Shown here one piece after another: positions 1 to 10,800 of a DNA stretch of 64,000 bases. How positions within the stretch are numbered: position 1 is the stretch's first letter; every line of letters begins with the position of its first letter. A program made the translations under genes and the position numbers. Origin of the DNA: Sphaerolaimus hirsutus. Taxonomy: Eukaryota > Nematoda > Chromadorea > Monhysterida > Sphaerolaimidae. The notes below the pieces were generated by a model. It was given only the letters and a program-made list of their open reading frames with translations. It was not told where the DNA came from and did no database searches. Where the stretch lies: positions 32,598,612-32,662,611 of the forward strand of contig OZ038450.1 in the NCBI GenBank assembly GCA_964036195.1, in the 5' to 3' direction.

Positions 1-280
1 TAAGACGCCTCAAGTGTACCGTAAATCCTCGAATAAGTCCCCGGGGGAGTTATTTTTTTGTCAGAATATTTTGAGGGGTGAGTTAATCGAGGGGGGAGTT
101 ATTCGAGGGGGGAGTTGTTTTTTCCTCAGAACATTCAGTACATACGTACATACATCACTGCTCTAAGTAAAACATTCTTTTGTGTTTACATTGCATACGC
201 AGCACTGTCTTTGCATTCGATGAATCAGACCATGGCTTTTTTGGTCTGTCTGGCTTCATCAAAATGTTTTTTACTAGCAG

Positions 281-672
281 GATTCTCTCCGACCTTCGGT
301 CGGGTTTTGTGGTTCTCTACAATTAATACCATTGGAGGAAATATGATAGTTTAGTTAAGTTTGCCTACATGCTAGGCATGTGTTTTGAAATGCGGTATGT
401 AATGTACCAACAATAACAAGACCAATACCAAAGATGCAATGTTTTGGAATGGATTTTTTGTAAACTTCTGTAAAATGGTTGGGCAGTGTGCATTTTGTGT
501 GGTATAGGTTTTGTGATATGATAGTGTGGTTTTTGCAAGGTGTCAAAATTTGTTGTTATCTTAAATTTGTTACATTTGTGCTTTGCTGTTCTTTTTGTGT
601 TTGTAAATCCTTGTGGTATAAATTGTAGAGAACCACAAAACCCAACTGAAGGTTGGAGAGAATCCTGCTATA
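281..672. repeat. Foldback repeat with ~50 bp arms
   Basis: The stretch about 281-330 (ggattctctccgacc..., ending ttgtggttctctac) recurs inverted at about 624-672 (gtagagaaccacaaaacc...gagagaatcc). The intervening 300 bases are AT-rich, and the small ORFs in them show no family features. Confidence 0.55.
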
Positions 673-1235
673 GGTACCCACTACTCAGAGGCTTGCAAAA
701 ACTGACACCCCAGTGGGGACCCCCCTCCAAATGGCATCACCCAGGGAACCCCCCAAAAGTGGCACCCCCTGGGAACCGCCCAAAAATGGGACCCCCTAGG
801 GCCCCACAAATATGGCACCCCCTGAGGACCACCAAAAAATGGCACCCCTTACGGACCCCCCAAAAATAGCACCCCCTAGGGACCCCCCAAAAATGGCACC
901 CCCTGGGGACCCCCCAAACATGGCACCCCCTAGGAACCGCCACAAAAATGGCACCCCCTGGGGACCCACCCAAAGTTGGCTCCCCCTGGGGACTCTTCAA
1001 AAATGGCACCCCCTGGGGACCCCCCCCCCCAAAATGGCACCCCCTATGGACCCCCCCCCCCACAAAAAAATATAGCACCCCCCTAAGGACCAACAAAAAA
1101 CGGCACCACTGGGGACCACCCAAAAAATGGCATCCCATTGGGACCCCCTTGAAATGGCACCCCCATATGTGCCTCCAAAAAACGGCACCCCCTGGAGACC
1201 CCCCAAAAATGGCACCCCATGGGGACCCCCTCTAA
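664..1235. repeat. Minisatellite, ~28 bp GC-rich unit
   Basis: About 20 imperfect copies of a unit reading tggcaccccctggggacc followed by cccaaaaa. The unit explains the several low-complexity ORFs seen on both strands (MAPPGDPPK-type repeats), so none of these is a gene. Confidence 0.9.
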
Positions 1236-1350
1236 ATCCTGTAAACACAGCCCCTAGTTTGGAAACTCCTGTAAACTCAGCCCCTAATTTGGAAACTCCC
1301 ATAAACTCAGTCCCTAATTTGGAAACTCCTGTAAACTCATTTTCAGGTTT
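1236..1350. repeat. 30 bp tandem repeat
   Basis: Four copies of a unit like cctgtaaactcagcccctaa followed by tttggaaact. Diverged copies of the same unit reappear at about 2830-2880 and 3215-3410. Confidence 0.85.
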
Positions 1351-1429
1351 ATGGTAATGTAGTGTCAAAATAGAATGAATATTTGAAATAATCTCTAGCA
1401 TCAATCCACAAATGCATCAATTCACAATC

Positions 1430-3266
1430 TTCAATTTTTTAGCCCCAGGGGTTAGACTTAAAGGTTATGGTTATGTAGAGTAGAAATGGAGTGCACATCT
1501 CAAATCACTGCAATAAAAAACCCACAAATGCATCATTTCACAAATTGAAAGTTTTTGGGCCCAGGGGTTCATTATCAGGGTTTTAGTAATGTGGTGTAAA
1601 AATTGAGTGTATATTTGAAATTGCTACAATCACAAACCCACAAACACATCATTTTATGATTTGAAATTTTTTAGCCCTGGGGGTTCATTTTCAGGGTTAT
1701 GGTAATGTAGTGTCAAAATGAAGTGCATATTTCAAATCAAGGCAATCAAAAAGCCAGAAATGCATCATTTCACAATTTCTCATTTATTTTCAATTTTCAA
1801 TTTAAGGCTTACAGTAATGTAGAGTTGAAATTGAGTCATTTCGAATCAGTGCAATTAGAAACCTGCAAAATGCATCATTTCACAATTTGAAATTTTTTGG
1901 TCTAGGGGTTCAATTTCAGGGTTTTAGTAATTTAGTGTCAAAATGGAGTGCATATATGAAATTGCTACAATCAGAAACCCACAAATGCATCATTTTATGA
2001 TTTGAAAGTTTTCAGCCCAGGGGGTTCATTTTCAGGGTTATGGTAATGTAGTGTCAAAATGAAATGCATATTTCAAATGAGTGCAATCAGAAACCCAAAA
2101 ATGAATGATTTCACAAATTGAAAGTTTTTGGCTTTTGTAGTTTTCAGGGTTATGTAGTCTCAAAATGGAGTGCATAGTTCAAATCAGTGTAATCAGAAAC
2201 CCACATTGAATCATTTCACAATTTCTAATTTTTGAAGCCCTGGGCATATTTGAAATCGTTACACTCAGAAACCCACAAATCCATCATTTTATGATTTGAA
2301 AGTTTTTGGCCCAGGGGGTTCATTTTTAGGGTTATGGTAATGTAGTGTCAAAATGAAGTGCATATTTTAAATTAGTGCTATCAGAAACCCGAAAATGCAT
2401 TATTTCTCAAATTGAAAGTATTTGGCCCCATGGGTTCATTTTTAGGGTTATGGTAATGTAGTGTCAAAATGGAGTGCATATATCAAATCAGTGCAATCAG
2501 AAACCCAAGAATGAATGATTTCACAAATTGAAAGTTTTTGGTTCCAGAGGTTCATTTTCAGGGTTATGGTCATGTAGTTTTCAGGGTTATGTAGTGTCAA
2601 AATGGAGTGCATTATATATCAAATCAGTGCAATTAGAAACCCACAATGCATCATTTCACAATTTGAAAGTTGGCCCAGGGATTCAATTTCAGGGTTATGG
2701 TAATGTACTGTCAGAATGGAGTGCATATTTCAAATCATTGTAATCAGTAACCCACAAATGCATCATATCACAATTTATATTTTTTAGCCCCGGGGGCCTC
2801 ACTGAAGGATTATGGTAATGTTATTGTTAACTCCCATAAACTCAGCCCCTAATTTGGCAAACACCCATCAACTCATCAGTGCAATCAGAAACCCAAGAAT
2901 GAATGATTTCACAAATTGAAAGTTTTTGGTTCCAGAGGTTCATTTTCAGGGTGATGGTTATGTAGTTTTCAGGGTTATGTAGTGTCAAAATGGAGTGCAT
3001 TATATATCAAATCAGTGCAATTAGAAACCCACAATGCATCATTTCACAATTTGAAAGTTTTGGCCCCAGGGATTCAATTTCAGGGTTATGGTAATGTACT
3101 GTCAGAATGGAGTGCATATTTCAAATCATTGTAATCAGTAACCCACAAATGCATCATATCACAATTTATATTTTTTAGCCCCGGGGGCCTCACTGAAGGA
3201 TTATGGTAATGTTATTGTTAACTCCCATAAACTCAGCCCCAAATTTGGCAAACACCCATCAACTCA
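1430..3266. repeat. ~115 bp satellite array with 388 bp higher-order duplication
   Basis: The array is built from a unit containing ttcagggttatggtaatgta, a tract like gtcaaaatggagtgcatat, and cacaaatgcatcatttcac. About 12-14 diverged copies are present. Positions 2491-2878 and 2879-3266 are near-identical 388 bp tandem copies, a recent higher-order duplication at the right end. No coding sequence is visible. Confidence 0.85.
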
Positions 3267-4157
3267 ACTCCCATAAACTCAGCCTCTAATTTGTAAACTT
3301 GTGTCAACAGCCCCTTATTTTTAAACTTCTGTCAACTCAACCCTAATTTATAAACACCCATCAACTCAACCCTGAATTGAAAACTCAGCCCCTAAAAACT
3401 CAAGTTCACCCCCTATACATGTGCAATTGCATTCTTGGGAAGCAACTTTGCCATCTACTAACCCTGTTTGTCAAGATTGTAACGTGTTTGTAAAGGGCAT
3501 TTTGTACTAATAAATAGTGACTGCATTGTGTGCAAAAACACACACGAATCGGGCAAAAAATGAGGCTGTGATTGTGCCCCTATCTTTTGCATTAGGCATC
3601 CTTTGCACGCAGTTCTCTCGAAATTGTATAGGTGGAGATGTGACACGACTTAGTTGCATCGGACATAGGGGGGAGTTATTCGAGGGGGGGGGAGTTATTT
3701 TTTCCTCACGCTCGCAACAGGGGGGAGTTATTCGAGGGGGGGAGTTATTCGAGGGGGGAGTTATTCGAGGATTTACGGTATTCACATTCGGTAAAGCGCA
3801 CGGAAGACTGAAAACACAACTGAGGTGTCTCCTCGGCGTGCAACGAATAATACCTCGATATAAATAAATAAATAACGAACGCATGATAGGGTACAAAAAG
3901 CAGCAACGTTAAAAACACAGCGAACAGACGCGTGCAATAAAACTGACCAAAAAAAGCTGCCAAAATGAATATTGACGCCAATAATTAAAATACTGAAACT
4001 TTTTTGTGATGTATAAATTCCGCGTGCGTTTTGCGCGTGGATTTTAATTGCGCTTTAATTGCATTTATTTTTTAATGCGTCTAGACACCGCTCTTGATGA
4101 TCATTCACCCGGACTTTTTTCACTTTGAAACATCGTCATCGTCACTCATTGCGACAT
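3267..4157. other. Intergenic DNA with MITE end, no gene seen
   Basis: This holds degenerate 30 bp repeat copies (to about 3410), the right part of the element ending at 3778, and then AT-rich sequence. ORFs here are shadows of the gaggggggagttatt motif. Confidence 0.5.
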
Positions 4158-4534
4158 GTTACAGCCAACGATGGAAAAAACACAGAAATTGAACACAGAA
4201 ACTCATTGAGTTTCTGTGTTTTTGTTTTACACAGAAACACGGAAACTCATAAATTTTGAAAAACTCAAAACTCAAATGAGTTTTTTTTTGGAGAACACAG
4301 AAACACAGAAACACGGAAACACAGAAAAGTTTTTTTGAGTTTTTGTGTTTTTTTTCAGCGAAGCGGTTGAATGCACATTAATTCAGTTAAACTAAACAAT
4401 ATAAGGTAAGCATGTATAGTATGTAAATATGTAGATAATGTATTCATATTAAAAAATGGTACAAAAAAGAAATTGAAGATGGCATGCACATCTCATGGTG
4501 GATTTGACAATTTAAGTTTCGACAATTAAGTATA

Positions 4535-5408
4535 CCGTATTACCTCGAAATACCCCCAGGGGGTTTATTATTTCGCCAGCAAAATTTGAGGGGGGGGATA
4601 ATTCGAGGGGGGGTTTATTCGAGGGGGGGGTCTATTATTTCGCCAGAAATTTTTGAAAATTCCCCATACGCAGACGTAGAAAAATCGAACAATTACATAG
4701 ATGTATGTGTGTTTATAGGCAGCTATAACTGTATACCGTATTTCCTCGAAATACCCCCCCCTCGAAATACCCCCCCTCGAAATACCCCCCCTCAAAATGG
4801 ACACTATGAACTTATAACCCCCCCCCCCCTCGAAATACCCCCCCCCCCAAATTTAGTGTATAGAGAACGTAAATGACAAAGGCTGCGGTTTGTCATCCCA
4901 ACAATGCAGAACACACGTGAAAAACGATGACTCTGTTATGTGAGAACAGTGTTTGTACGTCTACACACTTATAAATGTCTTCAGAGTCTTATAAATGGCG
5001 ATTTTTGTTGCATTTTTCGACGTATGCGTATGTTTCAGATGACATTTTAGTACTGGGATTTCAAAAAATTTCTGGCGAAATAATAAACCCCCCCCTCGAA
5101 ATACCCCCCCCCCCTCGTTTAACCCCCCCTCAAAATTCTCACTCTGAAACAATAAACCCCCCGGGGGTATTTCGAGGAAATACGGTATACACAAAACCCT
5201 TCCCTAACGTCACTTAATCATCAGTTTTAACGTGTGTTCTGCATTGTACAGAACACAAACTGCGGTATTTGTCATGTACGTTCACGTTACACTCAGTTTT
5301 AGGGGGGGTATTTCGAGGGGGGGGTTTATTTTTTCCTCAGCCGAAATTTAGGGGGGGTATTTCGAGGGGGGGGTTAATTCAAGGGGGGGTTAATTCGAGG
5401 TAATACGG
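4535..5408. mobile_element. CCGTATTACC-type MITE, host of a second MITE
   Basis: Ends are ccgtattacctcg and cgaggtaatacgg, flanked by TA on both sides. Inward are iterated ctcgaaataccccc-type motifs. It is interrupted by the separate element at 4736-5185. Confidence 0.75.
4736..5185. mobile_element. CCGTATTTCC-type MITE nested in 4535-5408
   Basis: Ends are ccgtatttcctcg and cgaggaaatacgg with TA on each side. It is 450 bp, close to the 453 bp copy at 49275-49727, and shares the internal gaacgtacatgacaa-like tract. It differs from its host at the TIR position ATTT versus ATTA, so two subfamilies are nested. Confidence 0.8.
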
Positions 5409-5410
5409 TA

Positions 5411-5737
5411 CCTTATTACCTCGAATTAACCCCCCTTGAATTAACCCCCCTCAAAATGGACTGGTGAAATAATAAGCCCCCCCTCGAAATAGCCCCCACC
5501 GGGATGATGTCCATCATGTATCCAATGTACATGATGTATTTATTACTGCTAATTTGCATAGCAGCTACACATAGACTGTACTAGGTTGTGTAGCTCTCTA
5601 CATGTTTATTTCAAATATATCCTGTTTGTACACATTATAACCTGTTTTGGGTACGTAAATGCCTACTATTTTCTATGATACTTACAAAACTTTCTGATGA
5701 AATAATAAACCCCCATGGGGGTATTTCGAGGTAAATG
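5411..5737. mobile_element. Degenerate CCGTATT-family MITE
   Basis: Starts with cttattacctcgaattaac and ends with gggtatttcgaggtaaatgg. It follows the preceding element with only a TA between them. The interior includes catgatgtccatcatg-type sequence similar to 34046-34443. Confidence 0.55.
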
Positions 5738-6444
5738 GTAGTTGTAGTTCAAATCAATTCCGTAGTCTTCCATACAATGCATATCCATTGAAGAATTTTG
5801 GAGTACTGCGTAAATTGTCATTTCTGGGCATTTTGTTGCTGGTGTTGTGATGTTGATGTCCTCATTGTGGACATTTTTATGGACTTTTTGACACTTGAAT
5901 GAATACACAAATGTTATGTGGGGTTAAAACATGTGTAAAACAAATATTTTATAAGAAAACCACTGTTTCCGGATCGAAATGCTGTAAATCGAAATTTTTG
6001 GGGGAAAACTCGAATTTTTTGGAAAAAACTCGAGTTTTTTAGAAAAAAACTCAAAAAACTCGAGTTTTTACAAAAAACACAGAAATAAAAACAGAGTTAC
6101 TCAAGTTTTTTTCGAGAAAAAAACTCAAAACACAGGTATTCATTTTTGAAAAACTCAAAACACAGAAAGTGTTTTTTTGGAGAACTTACCCATCGTTGGT
6201 TACAGCAGGTCAGCAGAGTTGTGAAAAAAACTGAAATTTTTCAAAGTAAACATAAATATATGTAAAGTATTGTTATTTTGGTCACAGCTGAGTACAGAAA
6301 ACGTAAAAAAAAATTCACTTTTACACTGTAAATATAAAATGTGAGTAAAATAGTTTTTCATGGGAAACCGTAAAAGTTGGTATTTTTCTCACAGAAAATG
6401 TAAAAGTGAGTACCGTATTACCTAAAATACCCCCAAGCGCCAGA

Positions 6445-6692
6445 TTAGTGATGGAAAAGCACCAGAAAAAAGGCGCCAAGCGCCAAAGGCGCCATGGCGC
6501 CTTCCAGAAACTGGGTGCAAGGCGCCGAGGGCGCCACGGGAAAAGGGCGCCAAGCGTCAAGGGCGCCATGGCGCCATTGGGAAAGTGCGCTCCAGGCGCC
6601 AATGGCGCCACAGGAAGCGGGCGCCAAGCGCCAAGGGCGCCAGGGCGCCATTTGGAAAATAGGGCGCCAGGCGCCGAGGGCGCCACAATAGA
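6445..6692. repeat. GGCGCC palindromic array (hAT-end fragment)
   Basis: Begins tagtgatggaaaagcacc, like the hAT-like end at 32374, and continues as about 15 GGCGCC palindromes in the context gccaagcgccaagggcgcc. No matching right end was found, so this is probably a fragment. Alanine/proline-rich ORFs on both strands are artefacts of the repeat. Confidence 0.7.
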
Positions 6693-6699
6693 TAATTAA

Positions 6700-7300
6700 A
6701 TAAAATGCCCTGCCTGTGCTCTATATATTACTTCCGCACCGTAGTGCACACATTTCTTTTCTGTGAATGCAAATAGCGTTCCAATAATTTGTGAACTTTC
6801 TGAGAAAAATATCAGTATTTTCTGAAATATTATATTTCTTCCTCTGAGATAAAAATAATGTAAAAAATAAAATAAAATCTCCTCGGTCTGGAAGTGGAAC
6901 AACCTCTAAAAAATTATAAATACCTAGATATAATGCATTTTTTACCCAAAACAAAAATAAAATCCAAGCTCAACAAAAATATAATCTTTTATTATATTTA
7001 AAAGAAAACATAAATCTCCAGACATTTCTAGAGTGCTAATTGCAAAAATGATAGTTTTTATACAGTCAAAATCTCATTTTCTGTGTGCATGTTCAGTGTG
7101 TAATTTAAGTATCATATGCTGAAAACGTCTGTCTTTAAGTTGTTACCAGTGTTGAAGTTTACATGTTGTATTAAAAGTTAAAAACATTCAAATATGAGGT
7201 GCGCAATTTTCCTAATATGTGCAACTGTGATTTTCGTGGTTAGTTTATGTAAATGTTTATGATATTTATATTGTTCAATAAATGTCTAGAGTATTTGCCA
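6700..7300. other. AT-rich intergenic DNA, no gene seen
   Basis: Contains fragments related to the ctgagaaaatataa-type AT-rich foldback family (compare 10226-10503). No supported ORF, RNA or promoter was seen. Confidence 0.4.
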
Positions 7301-7301
7301 A

Positions 7302-7466
7302 CACACACACTAGTTTACCAACATGAAATGCTCGACCATTTTGGTAAACTGTTTTGACAAAACAGTACGAAGCACCGTACAACTCCGTACAGTGTTTCGT
7401 ACTGTTTCGTCAAAGCAGTTTACCAAAATGGTCGAGCATTTCATGTTGGTAAACTAGTGTGTGTGG
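7302..7466. mobile_element. Near-perfect foldback MITE (cacacactagtttacc arms)
   Basis: A ~50 bp arm beginning cacacactagtttaccaaca recurs inverted at the right end. The centre also shows self-complementary tracts (gtttt..acaaaacagtacgaa / ttcgtactgtttcgtc). The outer motif cacacactagttt is shared with foldbacks in two Furry introns. Confidence 0.8.
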
Positions 7467-7558
7467 GCCCTTTGAAATCATAAATAATATAAATATTAAT
7501 AAATGTCTAAGGTTCATTCTATTTATTTCATTTTTGCGTTTTTTATGTAAATTTTATG

Positions 7559-7758
7559 TCCCGCAAATCCTCGAAAAAGACCCCCCTCGAATAACACCCC
7601 CCTTGAATAACTCCCCCCCCTGTTGAAGAGGTGAGGAAAAAATAACTCCCCCCTCGAATAACTCCCCCCCTCGAATAACTCCCCCCTTGAATAAGTCCCC
7701 CCTCGGAAACGTCTGACGAAATAATAACTCCCCTGGGGTCTTATTCGAGGATTTAGGG
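7559..7758. mobile_element. CCGCAAATCC-type MITE
   Basis: Starts ccgcaaatcctcgaaaaa and ends cgaggatttaggg. The interior is made of ctcgaataactccccc motifs in both orientations. It belongs to the AATCCTCGAATAA subfamily, like 19-3778. Confidence 0.7.
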
Positions 7759-7844
7759 TATATATAAATGCGTTGTGGTTGTTTGGACCATTTCATTGCT
7801 TGCTCAATTAATGATGAATTGCAACTTACCTAACACTTTTGCAG

Positions 7845-7887
7845 GCGGCATGCGGTGTTTCTGAAAGTCAACAATTGGAAACTGAAG
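7845..7887 (+). CDS. PAN gene, candidate exon a
   Basis: Acceptor ttttgcag and donor GTAGTT bound 43 nt coding AACGVSESQQLETE plus one base. That base joins the next exon's first two bases to give Ala. It is short, so the support is the matching phase and the order of exons. Confidence 0.4.
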
Positions 7888-10800
7888 GTAGTTATCAATT
7901 TTTATTATGATTTGAGATGGAAAATACGATCAATTCCATTAGACCCCTTCACACCTTTTTTCTGTAGTGAATGAATGCCCTGTTGATGTATTTTGAATTT
8001 AGGACTGTGTCATATTCACTGCTGATAAATAGATGAAATAATCAGCTAAATTTTTTATATTCACACCTATGTTGTGGCGTTTGGCATGTAGACAATGGAT
8101 CAAGAGTTTCCAAGGTTTTGACACTCGCGGCTTGATAGATAGCAAATCCCTCCTCCCGAGAGACAAATCACTGAAAACTATTCTGGGGGCTCGTTGGAGC
8201 AAATGACTCACTCGTATGATATATACTGTATTTCCTTGAAATACCCCCAGGCCCGGACACTTTATTTTTCAGAGTGGATGTTTTGAGGGGGGTATTTCGA
8301 GGGGAGGAGGTCTACATGCCAAGCGGGTCTACATGCCAAGCGCGTTTACATGCCAAGCGAGTTTACATGCCAAGCGGGTTTACATGCCAAACGAGCTTAC
8401 ATGCCAAGCGAGCCTATGCCAGTTCAAAAATGTAAAATCACTGCTTTCAGTCCCAGTGACATCGAAGCAGTCACTGACATAATATTGTTCACTTGCAGCC
8501 ACTACTACAACTACCATAACCACCACAAATACACCTCCAACGGTTTGGGAGGACCTTGACGGCTTTCAAGTCAGCGGTATTTACAGATACTTTCAATGTT
8601 ATTGTGTAGTGATTAACGACGGCAAAGAAAGATTCAAAAACTCGAAAACGTTTTCGAATTTTTTGGGACTTTTCGAGTTTTTAAGCACGCGATGAAAAAA
8701 TGCATAAAAATCGATTTTTTTCAAAAGATTGGAAAAAACTTTTCGAATTTTTTAGGTAATTCAAGGCAGATATATCTTTTCTTAACTTCAATGTTCTCAA
8801 TCAATTGACAATTGGCTTGCGGTGTGTCTGAGCTGTATTAAAAATTTTTCCCCAAAACATTCAAAAACTATTCAAAAAATTTGAAAACTACCCCAAAAAA
8901 TTCAAAAACTACCCCAAAAATTCAAAAACTACCCCAAAAATTCGAAAATTAGAATATTCAAAAACAAAATTCGAAAATTTGAAAACTGTTTACCTAGGGG
9001 AAAAATTCGAAAATTCGAAAAGTCCTTTTAGAAAAAATACTTAAACATTTAAATACTTTTTTCTGGAGGGTTTGCCATCGTTAGTAGTGATGTAAGAGTG
9101 TCATTTTGATGGTGGCATCTGCACTTTTCTTTGTGGCGCCAAATTCTCAAAGTCAAGAAGTCCACACAACGCGATTTTGAGTAGATCACATTTTTAGTTT
9201 CTGTTCCAATTTATCGCCCGTGCAACGTGTTCAATATGCCGCTCTCATGCTCAACATTAAGTTCCATACCGTATTTCCTCGAAATACCCCCCCCCCTCGA
9301 AATACCCCCCGCCCCTCGAAATCCCCCCCCCTCGTTTGACCCCCCCCCCTCTCGGGACCACTATGAAACAATCACCCCCCCCCCCTCGAAATACCCCCCC
9401 CCCAAATTGAGTGTAAAGGGAACGTACATGACAATAACTGTAGTTTGTGTTCTGTGTACTGCAGAACACACGTTAAAACAATGTCGATGTCACGTTAGAA
9501 CAGTGTACATACCATCTACATACTAATATTAGTCTACAGAACCTTATAAATGGCAGTTTTTGTTGCATTTTTCGACGTCTGCGTACGTTTCAGACGACAA
9601 TTTCGTACTTGGTTTTCAAAAATTTTCTTCTGAAATAATAACCCCCCCCTCGAAATACCCTCCCCTCGTTTAACCCCCCCCCCCCACCCTCTCGGGACCA
9701 CTATGAAACAATCACCCCCCGGGGGTATTTCGAGGAAATACGGTATGTTGACAACAGAGTGACAAATTTTGAGCCCCTGCTCCCAACATATATGTGTGAT
9801 AAATTCGGTGTCCCTAAAATCCCATTTGGACATGTGCAGAAATTGTGGAGCCAACCCCAGTCCCAGTAAAGAAAGGTGGACTTGTGGACTTCTTGACCAA
9901 ACAGCTTTGGAGTTGTTGACTTTTTGCAATATTTTTTCACTATTGGCACCACACTAGCTAGTTTTCAGTGTTCCTCATTGAAAACTCATTATTTAGTTTT
10001 CAAAGTCTTGTAAACACTCAGTAAAATTACTCGGAGAATTTACGGTATTTGGACAACTCTGCTGTCCACTTAAACTCAGCCACTAGTATTATGATGCAAT
10101 TAATAGTTTAAGGATATCATCGGTTAATTATTAACTACTGTTTAAGAAGATTGAAAAGATTTCGTTTGAGTTTTTTCAAATTGGATGGAACCATGAAAAC
10201 TAGCATGTGTGGCGGCAATCGTGCAATTAGCGTTCCAAAAGTGGTCGATTTTCAAAAAATATAATTAAATATAATCTCAGCAAATCTCTCAAAAAATAAA
10301 TAAAAATTAAATCTCTCTGAAAAAAACGCTGAGAAAATATAAATAAATATAAATGAGAGATTTAATTATATTTTTTTTTCATAAATAAAATATAATTAAA
10401 TCTCCCTGGTAAAAAACTGGAGAAAATATAATTAAATAAGAGATTTTTTTATATTTAATTATATTTTTTAAATAAATCTCCGAGAGATTTTTGTAACGCT
10501 AAGTGTAATACATCATGTAAACTGCAGAGTAACGCTTACGCGGACTGGACCATGATGCTCGACGTATTGGACGCATAAAATAGGAATTTATTTTTTTAAA
10601 TTATTCTAAACTGGCGCAACGTCTCTGATTGGTCTGTTGTTGGGTAAGGGGTAGCCCATGCTGTACCCTGGACCAGCACAGGAGCACTCCCATATTTTTC
10701 TCGACCTACCGTATTTACTCGAATAACTCCCCCGGGGAATTATTTTTTCATCAGACATTTTCGAGGTGGGAACTATTCAAGGGGGGGGGGGGGGGAATTA

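Larger units (their letters stand above)
19..3778. mobile_element. CCGTAAATCC-type TIR element split by satellite DNA
   Basis: The left end (ccgtaaatcctcgaataa, after TA at 17-18) and the right end at 3778 (ttcgaggatttacgg followed by TA) are inverted copies of each other. Each is followed inward by runs of the subterminal motif gaggggggagttatt. Part of the interior (about 150-260) resembles the interior of the intact 424 bp relative at 10709-11132. The middle (about 270-3440) is foldback and tandem-repeat DNA. I infer one MITE of a Tc1/mariner-like TA-target family, later invaded or expanded by satellite. Confidence 0.5.
4166..6198. mobile_element. hAT-like non-autonomous element with nested MITEs
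   Basis: Ends are the inverted pair caacgatgg / ccatcgttg, flanked by the 8 bp direct repeat gttacagc at 4158-4165 and 6199-6206. An 8 bp target duplication is the signature of hAT-type insertion. The subterminal DNA on both sides is made of aaacacagaaactcaaaa repeats. The centre holds CCGTATT-type MITEs inserted later. No transposase ORF is present. Confidence 0.75.

Noticed and set aside
737-1235. Several Pro/Gly-rich ORFs of 87-135 aa on both strands
   Set aside because: They are translations of the 28 bp minisatellite; similar ORFs appear in all frames.
4568-5217. RGGGIIRGG / PPPLEIPPP-type ORFs, also at 9227-9526, 28754-29649, 46373-46678 and 49117-49485
   Set aside because: These follow the polyG/polyC arrays of the CCGTATT MITEs and recur at each copy on both strands.
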